Source: Enterobacter pseudoroggenkampii (GTDB lineage: Bacteria > Pseudomonadota > Gammaproteobacteria > Enterobacterales > Enterobacteriaceae). Taken from it: 64,000 nt of DNA. The position numbers and the translations under genes were made by a program. Within the stretch, counting starts at the first letter, position 1. Every line of letters starts with the position of its first letter. This document shows positions 48,586 through 59,348 of this stretch, piece by piece. The DNA lies in the NCBI RefSeq assembly GCF_026420145.1, contig NZ_JAPMLV010000010.1, forward strand, positions 27,582 through 91,581. Reading direction: 5' to 3'. The notes under the pieces were generated by a model that did not search any database, was not told where the DNA came from, and saw only the letters and a program-made list of their open reading frames with translations.

Positions 48586-49995
48586 ATGTCCGCTGAACAC
48601 GTTTTGACGATGCTGAACGAACATGAAGTGAAGTTTGTTGATCTGCGCTTCACCGATACCAAAGGTAAAGAACAGCACGTCACAATCCCTGCTCATCAGG
48701 TGAACGCCGAATTCTTCGAAGAAGGCAAAATGTTTGACGGCTCCTCCATTGGTGGCTGGAAAGGCATTAACGAATCCGACATGGTTCTGATGCCGGACGC
48801 GACCACTGCGCTCATTGACCCGTTCTTCGAAGAACCAACCCTGATCATCCGTTGCGACATCCTCGAGCCAGGCACGCTGCAGGGCTACGACCGTGACCCA
48901 CGTTCTATCGCAAAACGTGCTGAAGAGTACCTGCGTTCTACCGGCATCGCAGACACCGTTCTGTTCGGACCAGAGCCAGAGTTCTTCCTGTTTGACGACA
49001 TCCGTTTCGGCGCTTCAATTTCTGGTTCCCACGTGGCTATCGATGACATCGAAGGTGCATGGAACTCTTCCACCAAATACGAAGGTGGTAACAAAGGTCA
49101 CCGTCCTGGCGTGAAAGGCGGTTACTTCCCGGTTCCTCCGGTCGATTCTTCACAGGACATCCGTTCTACCATGTGTATGATCATGGAAGAGATGGGCCTG
49201 GTTGTTGAAGCGCACCACCACGAAGTGGCGACTGCTGGCCAGAACGAAATCGCTACCCGCTTTAACACCATGACCAAGAAAGCGGATGAGATTCAGATTT
49301 ACAAATACGTTGTGCACAACGTTGCGCACCGTTTCGGTAAAACCGCGACCTTCATGCCAAAACCAATGTTTGGCGATAACGGTTCCGGTATGCACTGCCA
49401 CATGTCTCTGTCCAAGAACGGTACCAACCTGTTCTCTGGCGACAAATATGCCGGTCTGTCCGAGCAGGCGCTGCACTACATCGGTGGTGTTATCAAACAC
49501 GCTAAAGCGATCAACGCCCTGGCGAACCCAACCACTAACTCCTACAAGCGTCTGGTCCCGGGCTACGAAGCGCCAGTGATGCTGGCCTACTCTGCACGTA
49601 ACCGTTCTGCTTCTATCCGTATTCCGGTGGTGGCGTCTCCTAAAGCACGTCGTATCGAAGTGCGCTTCCCGGATCCAGCGGCTAACCCATACCTGTGCTT
49701 CGCAGCACTGCTGATGGCCGGTCTGGACGGTATTAAGAATAAGATCCACCCGGGCGAAGCGATGGACAAAAACCTGTACGACCTGCCGCCAGAAGAAGCG
49801 AAAGAGATCCCACAGGTTGCTGGCTCTCTGGAAGAAGCCCTGCAGGCGCTGGACGCAGACCGCGAGTTCCTGACTGCGGGTGGTGTGTTCACTGATGAAG
49901 CGATTGACGCTTACATCGCCCTGCGTATTGAAGAGAACGACCGTGTGCGTATGACGCCACACCCGGTTGAGTTCGAGCTGTACTACAGCGTTTAA
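48586..49995 (+). CDS. glnA: Glutamine synthetase
   Basis: GlnA joins ammonia to glutamate with ATP; it is a dodecamer. 469 residues, full length. The adenylylation site Tyr397 is in KNLYDLPP, and the active-site loops NRSASIRIP and the metal-binding EPEFFLF (about 129-135) are intact. Type I beta enzyme, so GlnE/GlnB control is expected. First gene of glnA-glnL-glnG, followed by a terminator that lets part of transcription continue. Preceded by NtrC sites and a sigma-54 promoter. Confidence 0.99.
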   Translation: MSAEHVLTMLNEHEVKFVDLRFTDTKGKEQHVTIPAHQVNAEFFEEGKMFDGSSIGGWKGINESDMVLMPDATTALIDPFFEEPTLIIRCDILEPGTLQGYDRDPRSIAKRAEEYLRSTGIADTVLFGPEPEFFLFDDIRFGASISGSHVAIDDIEGAWNSSTKYEGGNKGHRPGVKGGYFPVPPVDSSQDIRSTMCMIMEEMGLVVEAHHHEVATAGQNEIATRFNTMTKKADEIQIYKYVVHNVAHRFGKTATFMPKPMFGDNGSGMHCHMSLSKNGTNLFSGDKYAGLSEQALHYIGGVIKHAKAINALANPTTNSYKRLVPGYEAPVMLAYSARNRSASIRIPVVASPKARRIEVRFPDPAANPYLCFAALLMAGLDGIKNKIHPGEAMDKNLYDLPPEEAKEIPQVAGSLEEALQALDADREFLTAGGVFTDEAIDAYIALRIEENDRVRMTPHPVEFELYYSV

Positions 49996-50051
49996 TAAAG
50001 TTGTTTTACCCGGCGTGACAAGCGCCGGGGGTAGTTGCCGTGGAAACTTTT

Positions 50052-50076
50052 AGCCCATCTCCGGATGGGCTTTTTT
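50052..50076 (+). terminator. Terminator between glnA and glnL
   Basis: Stem AGCCCATC (50052-50059) / GATGGGCT (50064-50071), loop TCCG, then TTTTTCT. It makes glnA more abundant than glnLG. A GC-rich stem (50009-50028) precedes it. Confidence 0.8.
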
Positions 50077-50126
50077 CTCCACCAACAACCTGATCTCACG
50101 CGCTATTTACGCCGAAAACGCTATAC

Positions 50127-50143
50127 TGCACTAAAACAGTGCA
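50127..50143 (+). promoter_or_regulatory. NtrC operator upstream of glnL
   Basis: TGCACTAAAACAGTGCA is a perfect inverted repeat (TGCACT / AGTGCA) like the E. coli glnL promoter NtrC site, where NtrC represses its own operon. It lies 22 bp upstream of the glnL start. Confidence 0.8.
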
Positions 50144-50164
50144 ACAACTCCAGGAGACTGCTGA

Positions 50165-51214
50165 ATGGCAACTGGCACGCTGCCCGATGCTGGGCAGATC
50201 CTCAATTCTTTGATTAACAGCATTTTGCTGGTCGATGACGAGCTGGCCGTTCATTACGCCAACCCGGCGGCGCAGCAGCTGCTCGCCCAAAGCGCACGTA
50301 AACTGTTCGGCACCCCGCTTCCTGAACTCCTGAGCTATTTTTCGCTGAATATTGGCCTGATGCAGGAAAGTTTGCAGGCTGGCCAGGGGTTTACCGATAA
50401 CGAAGTGACGCTGGTGATCGACGGACGCTCGCACATTCTGTCGCTGACCGCGCAGCGTCTTCCCGATGGGATGATCCTGCTGGAAATGGCGCCGATGGAT
50501 AATCAGCGTCGACTGAGCCAGGAGCAGCTTCAGCATGCGCAGCAAATTGCCGCCCGTGACCTGGTGCGCGGTCTGGCGCATGAAATCAAAAACCCGTTGG
50601 GTGGATTACGCGGCGCGGCGCAGCTTCTGACCAAGGCACTCCCCGATCCCGCGCTGGCGGAGTACACCAACGTCATCATTGAGCAGGCGGACCGTCTGCG
50701 AAATCTGGTAGACCGTCTTCTTGGTCCGCAGCAGCCGGGCATGCACGTCACTGAAAGCATCCATAAAGTGGCTGAACGGGTGGTGAAGCTCGTCTCAATG
50801 GAGCTGCCGGAGAACGTCACGCTGGTACGTGATTACGACCCAAGCCTGCCGGAACTGGCCCATGATCCGGATCAGATTGAGCAGGTCCTGTTGAATATTG
50901 TGCGTAATGCCCTGCAGGCGCTGGGGCCTGAAGGGGGGGAGATTATTTTACGCACCCGCACCGCCTTCCAGCTCACGTTACATGGCGTGCGCTACCGGCT
51001 GGCGGCCCGAATCGACGTTGAGGATAACGGACCCGGCATTCCATCGCATCTGCAGGATACCCTGTTCTACCCGATGGTAAGCGGTCGCGAAGGCGGGACC
51101 GGCCTGGGCTTATCCATTGCCCGCAGTTTGATCGATCAACACTCCGGGAAAATTGAATTTACCAGTTGGCCGGGACATACCGAGTTTTCGGTTTTCCTGC
51201 CGATTAAAAAATAA
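50165..51214 (+). CDS. glnL: Nitrogen sensor kinase NtrB
   Basis: NtrB phosphorylates NtrC under nitrogen limitation and dephosphorylates it when PII is present. 349 residues, cytoplasmic. PAS domain about 10-110, phospho-histidine motif [16 protein letters not shown] (His about 139), N box IVRNALQAL, and G boxes DNGPGIP and [14 protein letters not shown] precedes the ATG. NtrC follows after 11 bases. Confidence 0.98.
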   Translation: MATGTLPDAGQILNSLINSILLVDDELAVHYANPAAQQLLAQSARKLFGTPLPELLSYFSLNIGLMQESLQAGQGFTDNEVTLVIDGRSHILSLTAQRLPDGMILLEMAPMDNQRRLSQEQLQHAQQIAARDLVRGLAHEIKNPLGGLRGAAQLLTKALPDPALAEYTNVIIEQADRLRNLVDRLLGPQQPGMHVTESIHKVAERVVKLVSMELPENVTLVRDYDPSLPELAHDPDQIEQVLLNIVRNALQALGPEGGEIILRTRTAFQLTLHGVRYRLAARIDVEDNGPGIPSHLQDTLFYPMVSGREGGTGLGLSIARSLIDQHSGKIEFTSWPGHTEFSVFLPIKK

Positions 51215-51225
51215 AGGTGACGTTT

Positions 51226-52638
51226 ATGCAACGAGGGATAGTCTGGGTAGTCGATGACGATAGCTCCATCCGTTGGGTGCTTGAACGCGCGCTCACAGGG
51301 GCAGGATTAAGCTGCACGACGTTTGAGAGCGGCAGCGAAGTGCTCGATGCACTCACCACCAAAACGCCGGATGTTCTGCTTTCGGATATTCGTATGCCGG
51401 GCATGGACGGGCTGGCGCTGTTAAAGCAGATCAAACAACGCCACCCTATGCTTCCGGTCATCATAATGACCGCTCACTCCGATCTGGATGCCGCAGTGAG
51501 CGCCTACCAGCAAGGGGCGTTCGATTACCTGCCCAAACCGTTTGATATTGACGAAGCGGTGGCGCTGGTTGAGCGCGCGATTAGCCATTATCAGGAGCAG
51601 CAACAGCCGCGCCACGCGCCCGATTTTGGGCCAACGACAGACATCATCGGCGAAGCGCCGGCGATGCAGGACGTGTTTCGCATTATCGGTCGTCTGTCCC
51701 GCTCGTCCATCAGCGTCTTGATTAACGGCGAATCGGGAACCGGTAAAGAGCTTGTGGCGCATGCATTGCATCGCCATAGCCCGCGGGCAAAAGCGCCGTT
51801 TATCGCTCTGAATATGGCGGCGATCCCGAAGGATTTGATTGAGTCCGAACTGTTCGGCCATGAAAAAGGGGCATTTACCGGCGCTAATACCATTCGTCAG
51901 GGGCGTTTCGAACAGGCTGACGGTGGCACGCTGTTCCTGGACGAAATTGGCGATATGCCGCTGGATGTCCAGACCCGCCTGCTGCGCGTGCTGGCCGACG
52001 GACAGTTTTACCGCGTGGGCGGCTATGCGCCGGTGAAGGTAGACGTGCGCATTATTGCCGCGACCCACCAGAACCTGGAGCAACGCGTGCAGGAAGGGAA
52101 ATTCCGTGAGGATTTATTCCATCGCCTGAACGTCATTCGCGTTCATCTGCCGCCGCTGCGTGAGCGTCGGGAAGATATTCCCCGCCTGGCGCGCCATTTC
52201 CTGCAGGTAGCCGCCCGCGAGCTGGGTGTGGAAGCCAAGCAGCTTCACCCGGAAACCGATGCCGCTCTGACGCGCCTGGCGTGGCCGGGCAACGTGCGTC
52301 AGCTGGAAAACACCTGCCGTTGGTTAACCGTGATGGCCGCCGGGCAGGAAGTGCTGATTCAGGATTTACCCGCTGAGCTGTTTGAAGCGACCGCGCCTGA
52401 AAGCACTACCGGGCACGCGCTGCCGGACAGCTGGGCGACGCTGCTGGCGCAGTGGGCCGACCGCGCGTTGCGTTCCGGTCATCAAAACCTGCTGTCTGAA
52501 GCTCAGCCAGAGATGGAGCGTACGCTGTTAACTACCGCGCTTCGTCATACGCAGGGTCACAAGCAGGAAGCCGCTCGCCTGTTGGGATGGGGACGTAATA
52601 CCCTGACGCGCAAGCTTAAAGAGCTGGGAATGGAGTGA
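51226..52638 (+). CDS. glnG: Nitrogen regulator NtrC
   Basis: NtrC is a sigma-54 activator of glnA, glnK, amtB and others. I start it at the ATG at 51226 ([12 protein letters not shown]) with AGGTG upstream; 470 residues. Receiver with Asp54 in [12 protein letters not shown]+ domain with Walker [15 protein letters not shown] (sigma-54 contact), Walker [12 protein letters not shown], and a Fis-type helix-turn-helix at the end ([18 protein letters not shown]). Confidence 0.98.
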   Translation: MQRGIVWVVDDDSSIRWVLERALTGAGLSCTTFESGSEVLDALTTKTPDVLLSDIRMPGMDGLALLKQIKQRHPMLPVIIMTAHSDLDAAVSAYQQGAFDYLPKPFDIDEAVALVERAISHYQEQQQPRHAPDFGPTTDIIGEAPAMQDVFRIIGRLSRSSISVLINGESGTGKELVAHALHRHSPRAKAPFIALNMAAIPKDLIESELFGHEKGAFTGANTIRQGRFEQADGGTLFLDEIGDMPLDVQTRLLRVLADGQFYRVGGYAPVKVDVRIIAATHQNLEQRVQEGKFREDLFHRLNVIRVHLPPLRERREDIPRLARHFLQVAARELGVEAKQLHPETDAALTRLAWPGNVRQLENTCRWLTVMAAGQEVLIQDLPAELFEATAPESTTGHALPDSWATLLAQWADRALRSGHQNLLSEAQPEMERTLLTTALRHTQGHKQEAARLLGWGRNTLTRKLKELGME

Positions 52639-52748
52639 TCGTCCCCGAAGTGTAAAGGTTATTAATTGAGCGCAAATCGCCGTTATTTTGCGCTTTACTG
52701 TTCCGATGAGTTTTGTATGATCGTGCCCGGAAATTGGGGGTGAACATC

Positions 52749-52859
52749 ATGCTGGAAACAATCGTGAATATGCTCTCTAGCGGAGCCGCTGAAAGCCACA
52801 CGTCACAAACCGCCGTTGCGGCTATGTTGTGTGCGGCGCTGGTTGGGCTGTTTAGCTAA
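52749..52859 (+). CDS. yshB: Small membrane protein YshB
   Basis: 36 residues starting MLETIVNMLSSGAAESHTSQ and ending ALVGLFS. It matches E. coli YshB in length, start (MLE.I.N...SGA) and hydrophobic end (AVAA.LCAA). A membrane segment covers about 21-36. Function poorly known; YshB is described as contributing to Salmonella intracellular survival. It lies between glnG and hemN as in E. coli, with a GGGGGT ribosome site. A BIME follows. Confidence 0.85.
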   Translation: MLETIVNMLSSGAAESHTSQTAVAAMLCAALVGLFS

Positions 52860-52876
52860 CGAGCTATCAATGAAAA

Positions 52877-52951
52877 GCCGGGTGGCGGCTTCGCCTTACC
52901 CGGCCTACAAAAGCGTGAAATGTAGGCCGGGTAAGCGAAGCGCCACCCGGC
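52877..52951. repeat. BIME (paired REP units) between yshB and hemN
   Basis: GCCGGGTGGCGGCTTCGCC...ACCCGGC (52877-52904) and GCCGGGTAAGCGAAGCG...ACCCGGC (52926-52951) are inverted REP units around CTACAAAAGCGTG. They lie at two convergent gene ends. Confidence 0.85.
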
Positions 52952-52959
52952 ATTTCCGC

Positions 52960-54333
52960 TTAAATCACCCGCGAGAACTGCTGCATACGCGCTTTCTGGC
53001 GCAGATACGCGTCGAAGCACATGCAGATATTACGGATCAACAGACGCCCTTTCGGCGTGACCTCAATCGCGCTCTCCGACACATCCACCAGCCCATCTTT
53101 CGCCAGCGGCGCCAGAAGCTTCAGGTCTTCTGCGAAATAATCGCTGAAGTTCAGCTCCCAATGCGCTTCCACGTCGCTGAAATCGAGACGGAAGTTGCAG
53201 ATAAGCGCCTTAATCACATCGCGGCGGATACAGTCGTCGCGCGTTAATGCAATGCCGCGCCACAGCGCGTTGCCCGTCTCATCAACCTGCTGGTAATACA
53301 GCTTCAGTTCTTTCTGGTTTTGCGCGTAGCAGTCGCCAATCATGCTGATGGCGGAGACGCCCATTCCCAGCAAATCGGTATCGCCCTGGGTCGTGTAGCC
53401 CTGGAAGTTGCGGTGCAGGACCCCTTCGCGCTGAGCTACCGCCAGTTCGTCATCCGGACGGGCAAAGTGATCCATCCCGATAAACTGATAGCCGGTTTCG
53501 GTCAGCGAGGTGATCGTTTCCTGCAGGATATCCAGCTTCTGCTGGGCAGAAGGCAGATCGGCATCTTTGATTTTGCGCTGGGCAGCAAACAGCGTCGGCA
53601 GATGCGCGTAGTTAAAGACGCTCAGGCGGTCCGGGTTGAGTTCGGCCACGCGCTTCAGGGTGAAGGCGAAGCTTTCCGGCGTTTGCTTTGGCAGGCCGTA
53701 AATCAGGTCAATATTGGTCGAGGTGAAGCCAATCTCACGCGCGTGATTGAGTAAGGCAAAGATAAATTCTTCGTCCTGCTCGCGATTCACCAGACGCTGA
53801 ACCTCTTTATTGAAATCCTGCACGCCCATGCTCAGACGATTGAAGCCTTCGGCGCGTAAGTGATCCAGTACATCCAGCTCAATTTCACGCGGATCGACTT
53901 CGATCGAGATTTCAGCGTCGGCGTTAAAACTGAAATTGCCGCGCAGCAGGGTCATCAGGCGGCTTATTTGCGCTTTATTCAGATAGGTTGGCGTACCGCC
54001 GCCCCAGTGAAGCTGGCTGACGTGACGGCCAGCAAACAGCGGCGCGCGATGCACAATTTCTTGTTCGAGCGCATCAAGGTACTGGTCGGCTTTATGCTGC
54101 TGACGGGTCACGATTTTATTGCAGCCGCAGAAGTAACACAGCTTATGGCAGAACGGAATATGGACGTAGAGAGACAGCGGACGCTCAGGATAGCGCGCGA
54201 CAGCCTGCTGGAAATCACGCTCTCCGAAGGCATCGGAGAACTCCAGCGCGGTGGGGTATGACGTATAACGCGGCCCGGAATAGTTATATTTCTGGATTAG
54301 GGCCAAATCCCAGTCGATAGTTGGTGCTGACAT
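52960..54333 (-). CDS. hemN: Oxygen-independent coproporphyrinogen III dehydrogenase HemN
   Basis: HemN is a radical-SAM enzyme that makes protoporphyrinogen IX in haem synthesis without oxygen. Start ATG at 54333 (MSAPTIDWDLALIQK), 457 residues as in E. coli. The SAM-binding iron-sulfur motif CHKLCYFCGC (about 62-71) is the CxxxCxxC type with a fourth Cys. GGGTPTYL follows. Its ribosome site GGAAGGAG lies inside the end of the small upstream ORF, whose stop is two bases from the start. Confidence 0.97.
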   Translation of the reverse strand: MSAPTIDWDLALIQKYNYSGPRYTSYPTALEFSDAFGERDFQQAVARYPERPLSLYVHIPFCHKLCYFCGCNKIVTRQQHKADQYLDALEQEIVHRAPLFAGRHVSQLHWGGGTPTYLNKAQISRLMTLLRGNFSFNADAEISIEVDPREIELDVLDHLRAEGFNRLSMGVQDFNKEVQRLVNREQDEEFIFALLNHAREIGFTSTNIDLIYGLPKQTPESFAFTLKRVAELNPDRLSVFNYAHLPTLFAAQRKIKDADLPSAQQKLDILQETITSLTETGYQFIGMDHFARPDDELAVAQREGVLHRNFQGYTTQGDTDLLGMGVSAISMIGDCYAQNQKELKLYYQQVDETGNALWRGIALTRDDCIRRDVIKALICNFRLDFSDVEAHWELNFSDYFAEDLKLLAPLAKDGLVDVSESAIEVTPKGRLLIRNICMCFDAYLRQKARMQQFSRVI

Positions 54334-54335
54334 GC

Positions 54336-54518
54336 TCACTCCTTCCGTTGGTGTCGCGTTCGTATACGGCGGCCCGTTCTGGCCCCATCGCGGGCCATCA
54401 CTCGGGTGCGCAGCCACTTCTGTCGCCGCGACAACCGCCGTAGTTTAACGAATAACCACACCAGATAACATATAACCGGAAGGGTTATAAGCAGGACTAT
54501 CGTGCCTGCCGGGTGCAA
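54336..54518 (-). CDS. Small membrane ORF between yihI and hemN, 60 aa
   Basis: Not recognised as a named E. coli gene. TTG start (54518), 3 bases after the yihI stop; the ribosome site is weak (AAGGGTGG, about 12 bases away). It starts MHPAGTIVLLITLPVICYLV, one membrane helix (about 5-25), then a basic tail with many Arg (RRLSRRQKWLRTRVMARD). Its stop is two bases from hemN, so it may couple yihI to hemN. DUF2489-like is possible; I cannot confirm. It could be a non-coding spacer. Confidence 0.45.
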   Translation of the reverse strand: MHPAGTIVLLITLPVICYLVWLFVKLRRLSRRQKWLRTRVMARDGARTGRRIRTRHQRKE

Positions 54519-54521
54519 ATG

Positions 54522-55037
54522 TTAGTTTCCACCCTTCAGAAGACGCATCATATCTTCCTGCTTTTCGTCTTCTTCTTCGTCGTCTTCGTCATCGTAAGAC
54601 AGGCCCAGCTTCTGCATCAGCTCGTCGATGCGATCCAGTTTGGCATCCACCCATGACTGCTCTTCGGCGGTCAGGGTTTCACCCTCTTCAAGACGTTCCA
54701 GCAGCGCGTCCAGGCGCTCATCGTTCTCCAGCAAATCCAGCTCAGCCTGCGGTGAAAGCATAGGTTTCTCGCTCTTTGGTTTGTGCTGCTTAGTGACCGG
54801 GGTGTCTGTCACGCCCAGTGGAATGGGAGTTTTACTGCCGATACGAGGATCTTTCTGCTGTTTGCCTTTTGCAGAAGCGCCCGCTGCACCACCACCGTTG
54901 GCACGGCTACCCGCAGCATGACCGCGATGTTTTTTGTCGCGTTTGCGATCGCGCGCTTCCTGGTTCAGTTCTTCGCGCGTTTTGCGGCGTGCTTTTGCAG
55001 GGCGTTTCGCGCCCGCAGCGGAGGTTGGTTTTTTCAT
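54522..55037 (-). CDS. yihI: Der GTPase-activating protein YihI
   Basis: YihI stimulates the ribosome-assembly GTPase Der and links it to growth control. 171 residues. Basic N-terminal half ([18 protein letters not shown]), an acidic C-terminus ([16 protein letters not shown]) and a central [20 protein letters not shown]. coli 169 residues. CsrC RNA is upstream on the same strand. hemN is downstream, via the small 60-residue ORF. Confidence 0.93.
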   Translation of the reverse strand: MKKPTSAAGAKRPAKARRKTREELNQEARDRKRDKKHRGHAAGSRANGGGAAGASAKGKQQKDPRIGSKTPIPLGVTDTPVTKQHKPKSEKPMLSPQAELDLLENDERLDALLERLEEGETLTAEEQSWVDAKLDRIDELMQKLGLSYDDEDDEEEDEKQEDMMRLLKGGN

Positions 55038-55614
55038 GATGTTTTATCTTTAAGTCGTTTTCTTCAGTATAGAATTGCGGCGAAATCTAGCAGAAAGCAA
55101 GCAAAGAAAAAAGGCGACAGAGCAATCTGTCGCCTTTTTTCCTGACTCACAACCCTTAGCGGGTCAGACATTCCGTGTTTGCCAACAACAAACCCTGTTT
55201 ATCCCTTGGCTAATACCGTCCGTGATACGGTTCCCTTTCCTGTTTAAACGCCTCCAGGCGCTGGTCATCCTGACAATCCTGCGTCTTCGCCTCCTGGCGC
55301 TCCTGACCCTAATCCTTAAGTCGATATCCTGTTGGCTTCCTCGCCCTGACGCACACTTTACCTTGTTCCGTTAAACTAACAAGCAACGAAACGGTACAAA
55401 AAGGGATTTTCAGACAATTACCCGAAAATAAGCTTATGATTTAAAACAGTTTGGCTTTTTTGACGCCTGCGAATTCTCTGAAATCTCCCATAGCATCTCT
55501 GGCCGATCTCTCACACCGGTTGGGGCATTCGCCTACAAGTCCTGGCAATCAGAAAAGCCTTTTGCCTGCATTCAGGTATAATCCCCCTCAGATTACGATT
55601 TTGGAGACGACCAC
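55038..55614. other. yihI-engB intergenic region with CsrC
   Basis: 577 bp without a protein gene. It holds CsrC RNA (minus), its terminator at 55106-55138, the CsrC promoter, and the start region of engB (GTG 55615) with an upstream promoter. Confidence 0.6.
55100..55355 (-). ncRNA. csrC: CsrC small RNA, sequesters CsrA
   Basis: On the minus strand it starts near 55355 and runs to a terminator, AAGGCGACAGATTGCTCTGTCGCCTT with T6 (about 55106-55138). It has many GGA motifs (AGGATAT, AAGGATTAG, TCAGGAGCG, CCAGGAGGCG, GCAGGATTG, TCAGGATGA, CTGGAGGCG, ACAGGAAAG, TCAGGAAAA), as needed to bind CsrA. Sequence and position, between yihI and engB, match E. coli CsrC. The 5' end is estimated. Usually activated by BarA-UvrY. 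Confidence 0.85.
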
Positions 55615-56244
55615 GTGACTACCTGGAACTACCAACAGACGCATTTTGTCACCAGTGCGCCCGATATTCGCCACCTCCCTTCTGATACCGGTATTGAAGT
55701 GGCCTTTGCTGGCCGCTCCAATGCGGGGAAGTCCAGCGCCCTGAATACGCTGACCAATCAGAAGAGCCTGGCGCGTACCTCAAAAACACCTGGCCGTACC
55801 CAGCTCATCAACCTGTTTGAAGTCGCAGAGGGCAAACGCCTGGTCGACTTACCGGGCTACGGTTACGCGCAGGTACCGGAAGAGATGAAAATCAAGTGGC
55901 AGCGTGCGCTGGGGGAATACCTGGAAAAACGCCTGTGCCTGAAAGGTCTGGTGGTGCTGATGGATATTCGCCATCCCCTGAAAGATCTGGATCAGCAGAT
56001 GATCGACTGGGCTGTGGCAAGCGATATCGCCGTGCTGGTGCTGCTGACGAAAGCCGATAAGCTGGCAAGCGGCGCGCGCAAAGCGCAGGTGAATATGGTT
56101 CGCGAAGCGGTGCTGGCGTTCAACGGTGACGTGCAGGTTGAGCCGTTCTCCTCGCTGAAAAAGCAGGGTGTGGACAAGCTGCGTCAGAAGCTCGACACCT
56201 GGTTTAGCGAGCTGGAACCCGCGACGGAAGCGGAAGAAGAGTAA
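55615..56244 (+). CDS. engB: Ribosome biogenesis GTPase EngB (YihA/YsxC)
   Basis: An essential GTPase for 50S subunit assembly. GTG start with GGAG 8 bases upstream; 209 residues. Motifs: G1 GRSNAGKSS (about 34-42), G2 TPGRT, G3 DLPGYG, G4 TKAD, G5 region SSLKKQG. A perfect CG-rich hairpin terminator follows its stop. Spot 42 RNA is transcribed in the opposite direction just downstream. Confidence 0.96.
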   Translation: MTTWNYQQTHFVTSAPDIRHLPSDTGIEVAFAGRSNAGKSSALNTLTNQKSLARTSKTPGRTQLINLFEVAEGKRLVDLPGYGYAQVPEEMKIKWQRALGEYLEKRLCLKGLVVLMDIRHPLKDLDQQMIDWAVASDIAVLVLLTKADKLASGARKAQVNMVREAVLAFNGDVQVEPFSSLKKQGVDKLRQKLDTWFSELEPATEAEEE

Positions 56245-56249
56245 TACCG

Positions 56250-56276
56250 AGCGCGGCCATGGCCGCGTTTTTTTTG
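56250..56276 (+). terminator. Rho-independent terminator of engB
   Basis: CGCGGCCA (56252-56259) / TGGCCGCG (56260-56267) followed by eight or more T. The stem has an effective loop CCATGG. Confidence 0.8.
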
Positions 56277-56298
56277 CCTGAATTTTTCTTTGCCGCAA

Positions 56299-56407
56299 TA
56301 AAAAACGCCCCAGTCATTACTGACTGGGGCGGCTAAAATATTCAGCCAAATCCGATTACGTGAAGTAAAAGGTCTGAAAGATAGAACATCTTACCTCTGT
56401 ACCCTAC
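56299..56407 (-). ncRNA. spf: Spot 42 small RNA
   Basis: 109 nt. On the minus strand it starts GTAGGGTACAGAGGTAAGAT, matches E. coli Spot 42 nearly throughout, and ends with the terminator CCCCAGTCAGTAATGACTGGGGCG + T6. Spot 42 is a Hfq sRNA that lowers galK and other secondary-sugar genes; it is repressed by CRP-cAMP. It lies between polA and engB as in E. coli. Confidence 0.93.
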
Positions 56408-56555
56408 GCCGATAACTCTACCCCTTTTTGTGCTGCAGAAAAAGCACTTTTTGTAGTTTTTTTTCATTCTTTACATAGGGAATTCTAATGATCGTCACAA
56501 AACGCGCGTTGTTATGTTGCAAACTTACATAAAAGGCGCGTTATGCGAAGAACCG

Positions 56556-59348
56556 TTAGTGAGCCTGATCCCAGTTTTCACCACTTCCCACTTCCACCAG
56601 CAACGGCACGTCAAGCGTCATGCTGCTTTCCATCAGTTCGTGGATCTTCTTCGACACGGCGTCGAGATCGTCTTTGTGCACTTCAAATACCAGTTCATCG
56701 TGTACCTGCATGATCATTTTCACGCGAGGCTTCTCTTTTTCCAGCCAGGCATCAACGGCGATCATTGCACGCTTAATAATGTCCGCCGCGGTACCCTGCA
56801 TCGGGGCGTTGATCGCCGCACGCTCTGCGCCAGCGCGACGCGCCGCGTTGCTGGATTTGATGTCAGGTAAGTAGAGACGGCGACCATCAAGGGTTTCGAC
56901 ATAACCTTTCTCCTTCGCCTGCGCGCGGGTGCGTTCCATATATTCCAGCACCCCCGGATAACGCTCGAAGTAGAGATCCATATACTTCTGCGACTCTTTA
57001 CGCGGAATGTTGAGCTGGCGCGAAAGCCCGAATGCACTCATGCCGTAAATCAGACCGAAGTTGATCGCCTTAGCGCTGCGGCGCTGTTCGTTGGTCACGC
57101 TGTCCAGCGGCAAACCGAAGACTTCTGCCGCGGTTGCCCGGTGGATATCCTTCCCTTCGGCAAATGCGCTCAACAGGCCTTTGTCACGGGACAGGTGCGC
57201 CATAATGCGCAGTTCGATTTGCGAGTAGTCCGCCGAGACAATCAGATAATCCTCTGGAGCGATGAAAGCCTGGCGAATACGACGGCCCTCTTCGTTACGT
57301 ACCGGGATGTTCTGCAGGTTGGGATCGGTAGACGAGAGTCGACCGGTCGCCGCGACAGCCTGATGGTATGAGGTGTGCACGCGGCCCGTTTTCGGGTTGA
57401 TCATCAGCGGGAGCTTATCAGTGTAGGTAGACTTCAGCTTCGCGAGACCACGGTACTCCAGAATCACTTTCGGCAGCGGATAATCCAGCGCCAGCTCTTC
57501 CAGCACCTCTTCAGAGGTTGACGGCGCGCCGCCAGGGGTTTTCTTCAGCGGCTTGATGCCCTGCTTTTCAAACAGGATGGTTTGCAGCTGCTTCGGTGAA
57601 GAGAGGTTAAACGGCTCGCCTGCAAGCTCATGCGCTTTTTGCTCCAGCTCGGTCAGGCGCTGCGCCAGTTCCCCGGAGTGGTTATGCAGCACCGTTGGAT
57701 CGATTTTCACGCCGTTGCGTTCAATGCGGGACAGCACGGGCACCAGCGGCATCTCAATATGCTGGAACACGTTCAGCGGACCTTCGTGCTTCTGCAGCTT
57801 TGGCCACATCTTCAGATGCAGCTGCAGCGTGACGTCAGCGTCTTCCGCCGCGTAGCGTCCTGCCTCTTCGAGAGCAATCTGGTTAAAGGTGAGCTGATTT
57901 TTCCCTTTGCCGGCAATCTCTTCGAAGGTGATCGTTTTGTGCTTGAGCCAGCGGTCAGATAAGGAATCCATGTCATGGCGGCCCGCGACGCTGTCCAGAA
58001 TGTAGGATTCGAGCATGGTGTCGAAGGCGATCCCGCGCAGTTCAATGCCGTAGTTTTGCAGAATGCCGCGGTCGTACTTGAGGTTTTGCCCAACCTTAAG
58101 CGCCTTTTCGTCTTCCAGGATCGGCTTCAGCAGCTCAAGCACGCGTTCACGGGAGATCTGCTCCGGCGCATCCAGGTAATCGTGCGCAACGGGAACATAG
58201 GCCGCATGACCAGGCTCTGTCGCAAATGACAGGCCTACCATATTGGCAGAAATGTTATCGAGACTGTCCGTTTCGGTGTCAAAGGCGAAGACCGGCGCTT
58301 TTTTCAGTTTCTCGATCCAGGCGATCAGCTGTGACTCTTCAAGAAGGGTTTCGTAGTTGTCGAAGGTAAGCACCACGGCTTCTTCTTCCGCCTGCTCTTC
58401 TGCGTCAACGACAATCGTCTCCTTCGGTTTTGCAGCAGGTTTCGCCCCTTTTGCCTGCAGCCATTTACCGGCTTCCACGTCAGTGATCCAGCGCTTAAAT
58501 TCGTATTTCTTAAACAGGCTCAGCAGATCGTCAGCGGAAGGTTGTTGCACTTCCAGCTGCTCACAGCCCAGCTCCAGTTCGACATCGGTTTTGATGGTTG
58601 CCAGCTTATAGGAGAGATAAGCCACCTCTTTGTTCTCTTCCAGTTTTCCGGCCATGGTTTTTGCGCCACGGAAGGAGAGCCCGGCGATTTTGTCTGATTC
58701 GGCGTAGAGCGTATCCAGCCCGCCAAGCCCCTGAAGCAGCGCCTGCGCGGTTTTCTCACCGACGCCGGGAACACCAGGGATGTTATCCGAGGAGTCGCCC
58801 ATCAACGCGAGGAAGTCGATAATCAGCTCAGGCGGCACGCCATACTTAGTGACCACTTCTTCTGGCCCCAAAATGGTGTTGGTCATGGTGTTAATCAGGG
58901 TGATACCTGGCGTTACCAGCTGCGCCATATCTTTATCACCGGTGCTGATCAGCACAGGACGCCCCATTTTTTCTGCTTCACGCGCCAGCGTGCCGATGAC
59001 GTCATCGGCTTCAACGCCGGAGACGGCCAGCAGCGGCAGCCCCATCGCTTTTACCATGGCGTGCAGCGGCTCAATCTGCGCACGCAGATCGTCAGGCATT
59101 GGCGGACGGTGGGATTTGTAATGCTCAAACAGCTCATCGCGGAAGGTTTTACCTTTCGCATCAAAGACGACAGCCGCATGGGTTGGCTGATACTGAAGGA
59201 TCAGGCTGCGCAGCATGTTCAGCACGCCGTACATTGCGCCGGTGGGTTCCCCTGCGCTATTGGTCAGAGGAGGAAACGCATGGTATGCCCGATACAGGTA
59301 AGAAGAGCCATCGACGAGAATAAGAGGGTTTTCTGGGATCTGAACCAT
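56556..59348 (-). CDS. polA: DNA polymerase I
   Basis: PolA removes RNA primers and fills gaps. Start ATG at 59348 ([20 protein letters not shown]), 930 residues (E. coli 928). 5'-nuclease domain about 1-320, 3'-5' exonuclease with DTETDS (about 355), and the polymerase domain with motif [12 protein letters not shown], motif [15 protein letters not shown] and motif [13 protein letters not shown] DnaA box lies about 130 bp upstream. spf is downstream on the same strand. Confidence 0.99.
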   Translation of the reverse strand: MVQIPENPLILVDGSSYLYRAYHAFPPLTNSAGEPTGAMYGVLNMLRSLILQYQPTHAAVVFDAKGKTFRDELFEHYKSHRPPMPDDLRAQIEPLHAMVKAMGLPLLAVSGVEADDVIGTLAREAEKMGRPVLISTGDKDMAQLVTPGITLINTMTNTILGPEEVVTKYGVPPELIIDFLALMGDSSDNIPGVPGVGEKTAQALLQGLGGLDTLYAESDKIAGLSFRGAKTMAGKLEENKEVAYLSYKLATIKTDVELELGCEQLEVQQPSADDLLSLFKKYEFKRWITDVEAGKWLQAKGAKPAAKPKETIVVDAEEQAEEEAVVLTFDNYETLLEESQLIAWIEKLKKAPVFAFDTETDSLDNISANMVGLSFATEPGHAAYVPVAHDYLDAPEQISRERVLELLKPILEDEKALKVGQNLKYDRGILQNYGIELRGIAFDTMLESYILDSVAGRHDMDSLSDRWLKHKTITFEEIAGKGKNQLTFNQIALEEAGRYAAEDADVTLQLHLKMWPKLQKHEGPLNVFQHIEMPLVPVLSRIERNGVKIDPTVLHNHSGELAQRLTELEQKAHELAGEPFNLSSPKQLQTILFEKQGIKPLKKTPGGAPSTSEEVLEELALDYPLPKVILEYRGLAKLKSTYTDKLPLMINPKTGRVHTSYHQAVAATGRLSSTDPNLQNIPVRNEEGRRIRQAFIAPEDYLIVSADYSQIELRIMAHLSRDKGLLSAFAEGKDIHRATAAEVFGLPLDSVTNEQRRSAKAINFGLIYGMSAFGLSRQLNIPRKESQKYMDLYFERYPGVLEYMERTRAQAKEKGYVETLDGRRLYLPDIKSSNAARRAGAERAAINAPMQGTAADIIKRAMIAVDAWLEKEKPRVKMIMQVHDELVFEVHKDDLDAVSKKIHELMESSMTLDVPLLVEVGSGENWDQAH

